NCBI GenBank assembly: GCA_023475715.1
Contig: JAMCVO010000083.1
Span: forward strand, 1 to 6,564
Reading direction: 5' to 3'
Origin: Actinomycetota bacterium
Lineage (GTDB): Bacteria; Actinomycetota; Humimicrobiia; Humimicrobiales; Humimicrobiaceae
DNA length: 6,564 nt
A program made the position numbers and the translations under genes. Under the pieces are notes generated by a model, which worked only from the letters and a program-made list of their open reading frames with translations, ran no database searches and was not told the DNA's origin. Positions within the stretch are counted from its first letter, which is position 1, and each line of letters begins with the position of its first letter. Below, one piece after another: positions 1 to 5,402 of this stretch.

Positions 1-24
1 TCCTCATTTGTCAAAGAACCTAAT

Positions 25-60
25 AAAATTCGGTTTGTTAAAAGCTTTCTACCGAATTTT
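25..60. terminator. Inverted repeat, possible bidirectional terminator
   Basis: A perfect 10-bp inverted repeat pairs AAAATTCGGT (25-34) with ACCGAATTTT (51-60) around a 16-base loop. Each arm ends in an A/T run at the outside, so an RNA from either strand would form a stem followed by several U residues. The stem has only three G-C pairs, so termination would be weak. It may close a gene lying left of the window. A protein-binding palindrome is the alternative. Confidence 0.4.
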
Positions 61-65
61 TAATT

Positions 66-127
66 TCGTGAAGCCCTAATTATTTAAAATTATTATTAAT
101 AAATCAACCTTCACGATCTCTTTTTTT
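66..127 (+). terminator. Inverted repeat followed by a T-run, weak terminator candidate
   Basis: TCGTGAAG (66-73) is perfectly complementary to CTTCACGA (109-116), and a run of seven T residues follows at 121-127. The 35-base loop is long and almost entirely A/T, which is unusual for an intrinsic terminator. It would act on transcripts entering from the left of the window, upstream of the promoter at 175-203. Confidence 0.35.
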
Positions 128-174
128 ATATTTTACCAAAAAAATAAAGTCTGTAAAAATCCAATTTATTCAAT

Positions 175-203
175 TTGATAATTCCATATCACAGTAATAC
201 AAT
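175..203 (+). promoter_or_regulatory. Sigma-70-type promoter for the toroid gene
   Basis: TTGATA (175-180) and TACAAT (198-203) are each one base from the -35 and -10 consensus and are separated by exactly 17 bases. Transcription would start near 210, leaving a leader of about 95 bases before the ATG at 304. In such AT-rich DNA chance matches occur, but the ideal spacing and correct position make this the best promoter in the window. Confidence 0.55.
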
Positions 204-303
204 AAATCAGTATTTAATATTTTTCCGGCGGATTTTTTAGGAGAATGTTTTATTAAGGAAATTGATACGAAATGCATTTTAAAAATAAGGAAAAAAGAAA
301 TAA

Positions 304-1284
304 ATGAATGATGATTTGGTTAAATGGCTTTTAGATTCTGATCCCTGGGTTGAATATGGCACAAGGTCAGAGCTTCTGGAACAAAGTGAAGATTCGGTCG
401 AAGTTATAGATGCCCGCAAACGGATGCTTCGGTCCTCTGCATTGTCAGGGATAGTAGAAGAACTCAAAAACTGGCCTGGCGGCCAGGTACTTAGCAGCCA
501 TAAAAGTGCCAGGCAGCCTTTTCATAAGATTTCTTTTATTGCAGAGCTTGGATTTAATACAGATGACCCCAGCATCGATGTGATTTCAAGAAAAATGCTG
601 GAGCATATTTCTGAGGAAGGGATAATAAAGCTTCCGATGAATATCTCCAAATCATACGGAGGCAGTGGTACTGATACCTGGGGATGGGCGCTATGCGATG
701 CACCGGTTAATTTATATGCACTGGCAAAAACCGGTTTAAAAGATGACCAACGCATAAAAAATGGCACCAGCAGTCTTTCAAAGTTAATTCATGGTAACGG
801 ATGGCCGTGTGCCGTATCAAAAGAACTGGGAAAATTCCGGGGTCCCGGAAGAAAGGATGATCCCTGCCCTTATGCTACCCTAGTAATGCTGAAACTTCTC
901 TCTCAATTTCCCATATATCTGGATAGCAGCGAAGTCCGAGTCGGCATCGATAGCCTCTGCAATCTTTGGACCGACAGCATTAATTCTCATCCTTATATTT
1001 TTTATATGGGTAATGACTTCAGAAAATTAAAAGCACCGCTTGTCTGGTATGACATAATTCATGTGCTTGATGTACTTTCCAGATTTGCTTACGCACGACA
1101 AAAGAACCAGGTAAAAGAAATGCTTGATATTGTTGCTGCAAAACAGGATTCTGAGGGAAAATACAGACCGGAATCAGTTTGGCAGGACTGGAAAGGATGG
1201 GATTTCGGCCAGAAAAGCCAACCTTCCAAATACCTTACATTCCTTGTTTACAGGATTCTAAAAAGAATGGGAATGACAGGATAA
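304..1284 (+). CDS. Alpha/alpha-toroid (prenyltransferase/squalene-oxidase-like) protein of unknown function
   Basis: This 326-residue soluble protein has no signal peptide or membrane segment. It is rich in Trp, Gly and amphipathic helices and has Gly-Trp turns, as in squalene-cyclase or prenyltransferase-beta type alpha/alpha barrels. Conserved-looking blocks are SSHK (64-67), TWGWALCDAP (125-134), GNGWPC (164-169), FRGPGRKDDPCPY (178-190), HPY (229-231), DFRKLKAP (238-245), WYDIIH (248-253) and WDFGQK (299-304). The DxC pair D186/C188 followed about 60 residues later by WYDxxH resembles the zinc-ligand layout of protein prenyltransferase beta subunits; that is inference, and the substrate is unknown. 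I recall relatives labelled nitrogen fixation protein NifH, but there is no P-loop or NifH cysteine pattern here. The start is supported by AAGGA at 287-291, 12 bases upstream. The gene stands alone on the plus strand, convergent with the transporter operon. Confidence 0.8.
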   Translation: MNDDLVKWLLDSDPWVEYGTRSELLEQSEDSVEVIDARKRMLRSSALSGIVEELKNWPGGQVLSSHKSARQPFHKISFIAELGFNTDDPSIDVISRKMLEHISEEGIIKLPMNISKSYGGSGTDTWGWALCDAPVNLYALAKTGLKDDQRIKNGTSSLSKLIHGNGWPCAVSKELGKFRGPGRKDDPCPYATLVMLKLLSQFPIYLDSSEVRVGIDSLCNLWTDSINSHPYIFYMGNDFRKLKAPLVWYDIIHVLDVLSRFAYARQKNQVKEMLDIVAAKQDSEGKYRPESVWQDWKGWDFGQKSQPSKYLTFLVYRILKRMGMTG

Positions 1285-1341
1285 CTATTTGCCGATTATT
1301 TTAAAGATCCAGAGCTTTACAATATTTATATAAAAATGTCA

Positions 1342-1367
1342 AATACTACTTTGCAATACTACTTTGC
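1342..1367. repeat. Perfect 13-bp tandem duplication
   Basis: AATACTACTTTGC occurs twice with no gap, at 1342-1354 and 1355-1367, and is followed by AA, the start of a third copy. It lies in the 250-base gap between two convergent genes, so it probably reflects replication slippage rather than a regulatory site. The copy number could vary between strains. Confidence 0.85.
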
Positions 1368-1452
1368 AAAATTGGAATTTATAAAATATGAAGGCTTTAT
1401 TTCAAGCTGCTTATTTAAAAATTAAATCAGGATTTTTATTAAAGACATACAA

Positions 1453-1499
1453 GACAAAAAACGTGAAAGAAGTATAATAAACGGTTTGATTTCTTTTAC
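1453..1499 (-). terminator. Weak terminator candidate at the end of the transporter operon
   Basis: Read on the minus strand, GTAAAAGAA (1499-1491) pairs with TTCTTTCAC (1471-1463), with one mismatch and a 19-base loop. A T-run follows almost immediately at about 1461-1456. It lies about 35 bases beyond the dehydrogenase stop codon, where an operon terminator is expected. The stem is AT-rich and imperfect, so the call rests mainly on position and the T-run. Confidence 0.3.
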
Positions 1500-1534
1500 C
1501 AGCAGAACTTTTTGGTTAATTTAAAGTAAATTCT

Positions 1535-2575
1535 TTACAACCATCCGGTGCCATTGGGATAGATTAAAGCTTTTATGTCTTTACCATCCCTTAAGTTTTT
1601 AAAAGCTTCTTTCCACTGTTCAAGACTATATCTTCCGGTAATCATTAGGCTTAGATTAAAATAGTTTTGTGTAATTAAATTAACTGCTCTTCTCCATGTT
1701 TCTGAACCATTCCAGCTCCAGCTCCCATGAATATCGAGTTGTCCAAGGCAGACCTGATCAAAATTTAATGTTATCGGTTCACCCCACAAGCTTATAAAAG
1801 CGGCCTGCCCCTTCCCGCCAGGACCTTCATAGGCTCTTCTTGCACAATCTATTGCATGCTGTGCTCCAACTATATTTTGCCCAACTCTTGCACCTGCTGC
1901 TTCCAATACAAAATCAGCACCCCTGCCTTCTGTTAACTCCATTATGTTTTTTTCGGGATTTTCATCAGAATAAAAGATATAATCTGCACCAAGCTTAACC
2001 CCAACTTCAAGTCTTTTTTTATCTTTTTTAAGGCCTATTAGAGCAACTTTAGAAGCACCTCTAATTTTTGCAAACTGCACACCAAGCAGCCCCATTGGAC
2101 CAGGACCAATAACTACTACAAAATCTCCTGCTTTCACATTTGTCCTTTCCTGCATGATATGAACTATTGCTGTCACAAGCTCAGTCATTGCTGCATGGTC
2201 CATATTAAAGTCATCAGGAATTTTGTAGCAGACTTTTTCAGGCATAGACATGAAAGGTGCGTAAGCGCCATCTCTTGTTACACCCAACCAGCCGGACTCA
2301 GTCTCTATATCCCCAACGATACGATCTCCTTCTTTGATTTTCTTTACATCTTTTCCAACCTTGTAAGCCACTCCGCAAAATTCATGGGCAAGAGTCACAG
2401 GCGCTTTATAAAAATGCTTATCTTCTTCAATAAGCAGATCGCTTCCGCATACTCCCGCAGCCCATACCTTCATCAGCACTTCATATGGTTTGATTTCAGG
2501 GATCGGCACTTCACATAATTCAATATTCCCTTTTCCTCTTTTTACTTTCCTTAAAGCTAGCATTTTTTTTGACAT
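1535..2575 (-). CDS. Zinc-dependent medium-chain alcohol/polyol dehydrogenase lacking the structural-zinc lobe
   Basis: This 346-residue cytoplasmic enzyme belongs to the MDR superfamily (threonine/sorbitol dehydrogenase-like) and would oxidise an alcohol or polyol with a nicotinamide cofactor. An N-terminal GroES-like domain carries the likely catalytic zinc ligands C43 (GVCGSD), H64-E65 (LAHEF) and E132. The Rossmann fold follows, with GPGPMG at 157-162. The end of the second strand reads GLKKDKK (181-187) without the usual Asp/Glu, which may mean NADP(H) or relaxed cofactor use. The usual four-cysteine structural-zinc loop after GDR is absent: residues 83-108 contain no Cys and the loop is about 16 residues shorter than in classic members. 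GGAGAA at 2586-2581, five bases before the ATG, fixes the start. It is the last gene of the operon, 63 bases after the NifX-like gene. The substrate cannot be read from the sequence; the transporter context suggests a sugar or polyol derivative. Confidence 0.88.
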   Translation of the reverse strand: MSKKMLALRKVKRGKGNIELCEVPIPEIKPYEVLMKVWAAGVCGSDLLIEEDKHFYKAPVTLAHEFCGVAYKVGKDVKKIKEGDRIVGDIETESGWLGVTRDGAYAPFMSMPEKVCYKIPDDFNMDHAAMTELVTAIVHIMQERTNVKAGDFVVVIGPGPMGLLGVQFAKIRGASKVALIGLKKDKKRLEVGVKLGADYIFYSDENPEKNIMELTEGRGADFVLEAAGARVGQNIVGAQHAIDCARRAYEGPGGKGQAAFISLWGEPITLNFDQVCLGQLDIHGSWSWNGSETWRRAVNLITQNYFNLSLMITGRYSLEQWKEAFKNLRDGKDIKALIYPNGTGWL

Positions 2576-2621
2576 AATAATTCTCCGTGTAATTAGTCAA
2601 ATTTTTTACAAATTTATGTTA

Positions 2622-2648
2622 ATCTTAGTTAGAACATCTTAGTTAGAA
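2622..2648. repeat. 13-bp direct repeat across the stop codon of the NifX-like gene
   Basis: ATCTTAGTTAGAA occurs perfectly at 2622-2634 and 2636-2648, separated by one C, giving a 14-base period. The right-hand copy covers the last codons and the TAA stop of the NifX-like gene; the left-hand copy lies in the gap before the dehydrogenase. A slippage duplication is the simplest explanation. Confidence 0.85.
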
Positions 2649-3487
2649 TATATTTTTACCATAAATTTAAGCTTTACAGGAAAGTAAAAAGAGGAAAAGG
2701 GAATATTTAAGCTAAAAGGAGAATTCCAGCCCGATTCCCAATCCCATGGTTCTTCTCTGCTATCCACAGAAGTGTTTTCCATATCTTTTATTCTTGCGAT
2801 ATGCTCATATATCCCCGGGAATATGATAGAGGAATATATACCAAAATTACATCTGTGGGGAATATTTGAATTCTTTTCCTCAGGAAAGTTACACCATCCA
2901 AATTCAAATTCAATAGGATTTTTAGTCTTCTGCATTTCAAGAACTTCAAGCTTAAGATAATATATTCCTTCAGAAAAATTATTAGGTGAAATCCAATTTG
3001 AAGGAACTTTATCGGCTACAGGGTGGTTTAAAATCATGCACCAATCTTCATATGGAACAAATTCTTTATTAAAAGTTAGATTGAGATTTAAAAAAGTAAA
3101 TTTTTTTATTTCGCTCTTAATAGAATTAATTTTATTCGGATTTAAAGCTTGCTTCGCATCATTTATTTTTTTTATTCTATTTTCATTAATTTTTTGCAAA
3201 GCTTCCTTACCGGTACCGGGATAACCTTTATATATTGCCACATTATTTGTTTTAAGAATTTCCAAACTTCTGTCATCTATATCTCCAACAATTACTGAAT
3301 CAATTTTATTATCAATTAAAACCTGTGCTGCCTGTGGACCACAACCTTTCAGACATTTACTAAAATTATTAATGGCATTAATAGTTTTTGTTGAAGTATC
3401 ATAAATTAGAAATGCAGGGCTTTCTCCGAACCTTTTATAAACATTTTCTGCGAGACTTCTGCCCGTTGAGGCTATCCCTATTTTCAT
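2639..3487 (-). CDS. NifX/NifB-C-like domain fused to an unrecognised C-terminal domain
   Basis: This protein has 282 residues. Residues 1-105 match the dinitrogenase iron-molybdenum cofactor family (NifX, NafY, NifB C-terminus; Pfam Nitro_FeMo-Co type): a MKIGIAS start, RFGESPAFLIYD (19-30), GCGPQAAQVL (48-57), VIVGDI (65-70) and a closing GYPGTGKEAL (88-97). Family members bind metal clusters or their precursors; C45 and C49 flank the usual glycine turn and could be ligands. A charged linker (about 106-130) leads to about 150 residues that I do not recognise, with alternating hydrophobic strands, many aromatics, C150, C199 and C213, and a Trp-rich WDWESGWNSPF stretch (248-258). It may be a beta-sandwich, but that is a guess. 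Stand-alone members are usually only 100-130 residues long. The start is set by AAAGG at 3500-3496, eight bases upstream. It lies 40 bases after the MalG-type permease, with no nitrogenase genes nearby, so a nitrogenase role is unlikely. Confidence 0.8.
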   Translation of the reverse strand: MKIGIASTGRSLAENVYKRFGESPAFLIYDTSTKTINAINNFSKCLKGCGPQAAQVLIDNKIDSVIVGDIDDRSLEILKTNNVAIYKGYPGTGKEALQKINENRIKKINDAKQALNPNKINSIKSEIKKFTFLNLNLTFNKEFVPYEDWCMILNHPVADKVPSNWISPNNFSEGIYYLKLEVLEMQKTKNPIEFEFGWCNFPEEKNSNIPHRCNFGIYSSIIFPGIYEHIARIKDMENTSVDSREEPWDWESGWNSPFSLNIPFSSFYFPVKLKFMVKIYSN

Positions 3488-3527
3488 TTTTACAACCTTT
3501 CAGTTTGTTTTAAAATAAATTTGTTTT

Positions 3528-4394
3528 TTATTCTTTTATAGAACCGGCAACCAAACCTTTGACAAAATATTTTTGGGTGAATAAATAAAGAATAAGTATG
3601 GGTAAAATACCCGCTGTTAACCCTGCCATAATAACAGGGACATCAGATGTGAATCGACCCTGAAATAATGTAAGTCCTACCATCAGCGTCCTCATGTTTT
3701 CCTTCTGCATAAATATAAGTGCGATAAGAAGCTCATTCCAAACCCAAAGCACATCAACTACCAGCAAAGCCATCAACGCAGACAGTGATAGCGGAACCAT
3801 CATTCTTAAAAATATCTGGAAATTCCCGCAACCATCTATTCTTGCTGATTCTAATATAGCCTGGGGAACATTGATAAAATAACTATATAGAAGATATATG
3901 TTAAAGGGCATGAGTATACCTACATATATAAGAATTACCCCAATATAATTATTTGTAAGTTGCAGTTTTCCAAAAAGTACAAATAGAGGGATGATCATAA
4001 TGATAACTGGCATAACCATTAAACTGATAATTGAATTAAGAATAAATCTTCTGCCTTTAAACTGCATTTTACTTAAGGCAAATGCAGCAAGGCTTGCAAT
4101 TATTAAACAGATAAGAACAGACACGATAGTTAAAAATACAGTATTGCTGAACCATCTTAGAAATCTTTGATCCAAAAATACTTTTCTAAATGCATCCCAT
4201 ACTATCTCTTTCGGGAAACCAATCTCGCTGCTGTTATAATCACCTTTACTTTTAACAGAATTTATAATTACAAAAAACAAAGGGTATATTGAAATTATTG
4301 CCAGCAATATAAGAATTATTTTTTTTAATGTAAAACTACTCCACCTCACTGCTCTATATTTTAAATCAGCTTTAATCCTCTTCTCATCATCCAT
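3528..4394 (-). CDS. Carbohydrate ABC transporter permease, MalG type
   Basis: This 288-residue inner-membrane protein is the second permease of a CUT1 sugar importer. About six hydrophobic segments are visible: 24-45, 85-108, 119-141, 150-172, 203-228 and 254-273. The EAA loop that contacts the ATPase is ESARIDGCGNFQIF (182-195), with the usual IDG core. The tail VKGLVAGSIKE is typical of MalG-like permeases. The start overlaps the end of the upstream permease gene by eight bases (ATGGATGA), and its GGAG ribosome site lies inside the last codons of that gene, so the two are probably translationally coupled. Length is normal for the family. The transported substrate cannot be assigned, so no gene symbol is given. 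Confidence 0.93.
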   Translation of the reverse strand: MDDEKRIKADLKYRAVRWSSFTLKKIILILLAIISIYPLFFVIINSVKSKGDYNSSEIGFPKEIVWDAFRKVFLDQRFLRWFSNTVFLTIVSVLICLIIASLAAFALSKMQFKGRRFILNSIISLMVMPVIIMIIPLFVLFGKLQLTNNYIGVILIYVGILMPFNIYLLYSYFINVPQAILESARIDGCGNFQIFLRMMVPLSLSALMALLVVDVLWVWNELLIALIFMQKENMRTLMVGLTLFQGRFTSDVPVIMAGLTAGILPILILYLFTQKYFVKGLVAGSIKE

Positions 4395-5268
4395 TTTCTT
4401 CTCCGATTCTACTCCTGAAACGGTAAGAAATAATTACTATTGCGACAGTCATAATTATCAATATCACTGCCATTACAGCACCTGCACCCAGGTGGTTGAA
4501 TTGAAAAGCTTGCTTATAAATATATAACTCGGATACCCAGGTTGCGTTTGCCGGTCCCCCGTTAGTTATTACGAATATAAAGCCGAATATCTGACTTAAC
4601 ATTGTTATTATGCTGATAATTGCATAGAATTCTATAACATGGGTGAGTTCGGGAACATAAATTCTCCAAAGCCTCGTCCACCATCCTGCACCGTCAATGT
4701 GAGACGCCTCAACAACATCTTCTGAAATAGATCCAAGTCGCGCAAGAAATAAAATTATCGCAAAACCAAGCTCCCGCCAAATAATTGCCGTTGCTACAAC
4801 AGGTAAGGCAAGTTGTGGGTTCCCTATCCAGTCTTTTATCAGAAATTTTAACCCCAGCAGCTCCAGCATCTGGTTTAGTCCGCCCCTGTATTGAAAAAAG
4901 AATGAAAATGCTATCCCGACCGCAACTAAAGGTATGATATATGGAAGGAATAGCACACTTTGATAAAATTTTGCACCAAATATTTTTTCATGTAGAATTA
5001 CCGCTATTATCAGTGCGATAATTATAATGACAGGGATGATTAGTAGAAATTCAATATTATGTAAAAGTGACAGATAAAACATCCTGTCTGTAAATACTAT
5101 TTTAAAATTTCTCAGACCAATAAAAGTTCCGGGCCATTTCCTGATATCCAAAAAACTTTCACGGAATACTTCAATTAATGGATAAAGATATACCAGGAGA
5201 ATTAGCAAAATTGCAGGTCCCAGATAAAAATACGGCTCACTATTCAGCTTCTTTGCACTGATTGACAT
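4387..5268 (-). CDS. Carbohydrate ABC transporter permease, MalF/UgpA type
   Basis: This 293-residue inner-membrane protein is the first permease of the CUT1 importer. It has about six membrane segments: 16-34, 72-93, 104-126, 155-178, 212-235 and 263-283. The early YLYPLIEVFRESF (27-39) and GLRNFKIVF (51-59) are typical family signatures. The EAA loop is EASHIDGAGWWTRLWRIYVP (187-206), and TNGGPANAT (235-243) is the usual motif before the last segments. The ribosome site is weak: only AAAGAAA lies upstream of the ATG, with no GGAG. Together with the hairpin between this gene and the binding-protein gene, this fits lower expression of permease than of binding protein. It is read just before the MalG-type permease gene. 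Confidence 0.93.
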   Translation of the reverse strand: MSISAKKLNSEPYFYLGPAILLILLVYLYPLIEVFRESFLDIRKWPGTFIGLRNFKIVFTDRMFYLSLLHNIEFLLIIPVIIIIALIIAVILHEKIFGAKFYQSVLFLPYIIPLVAVGIAFSFFFQYRGGLNQMLELLGLKFLIKDWIGNPQLALPVVATAIIWRELGFAIILFLARLGSISEDVVEASHIDGAGWWTRLWRIYVPELTHVIEFYAIISIITMLSQIFGFIFVITNGGPANATWVSELYIYKQAFQFNHLGAGAVMAVILIIMTVAIVIISYRFRSRIGEENG

Positions 5269-5308
5269 TTTGTGTTTCTTTTTAAGTTAAATATTTTTGA
5301 TTTTTCTA

Positions 5309-5365
5309 ATGGTGTGGCTGTGCTGGTTATTAAATCGTAAACCTTATAAAAAACAACCACACCAT
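5309..5365 (-). promoter_or_regulatory. Strong intercistronic hairpin between binding protein and permease genes
   Basis: Read on the minus strand, AUGGUGUGGUUG (5365-5354) pairs with CAGCCACACCAU (5320-5309) through 12 pairs including one G-U, with one further A-U pair possible, around a loop of about 31 bases. On this strand the tail is A-rich, so it does not look like an intrinsic terminator for the operon. By analogy with the malE-malF spacing, it may protect the binding-protein mRNA from 3' decay and so raise its level over the permeases. On the plus strand the same repeat is followed by six T residues (5367-5372), which could stop antisense transcription. Confidence 0.65.
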
Positions 5366-5402
5366 CTTTTTTAATTACATATTTAGTTTTTATTAACTAC
5401 AG

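Larger units (their letters stand above)
1..303. other. AT-rich non-coding region upstream of the toroid gene
   Basis: No convincing coding sequence is visible on either strand in this stretch. It holds two inverted repeats that resemble weak terminators, one promoter with good -35 and -10 hexamers, and a leader of about 95 bases before the plus-strand gene. The only GC-rich patch is a short palindrome, TCCGGCGGA, at 224-232, just downstream of the predicted transcription start. It could be an operator, but nothing else supports that. Confidence 0.6.

Noticed and set aside
279..467. 62-codon minus-strand open frame
   Set aside because: It lies mostly antisense within the toroid gene, has a low-complexity Ser-rich sequence and shows no family features.
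304..1284. Nitrogenase iron protein (NifH) as the product of the plus-strand gene
   Set aside because: There is no P-loop, Switch regions or cluster cysteines; the sequence is a helical toroid type. The NifX-like domain elsewhere in the window does not make this a nitrogen fixation locus.
1336..1425. 29-codon plus-strand open frame in the convergent gap
   Set aside because: There is no ribosome site upstream, it contains the tandem duplication, and the composition is typical of AT-rich non-coding DNA.
1416..1438. Inverted repeat TAAAAAT/ATTTTTA after the toroid gene
   Set aside because: The 7-bp stem contains only A-T pairs, so it is too weak to call a terminator.
2159..2518. 119-codon plus-strand open frame
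   Set aside because: It is fully antisense to the well-supported dehydrogenase, has no family features and is a shadow of that gene.
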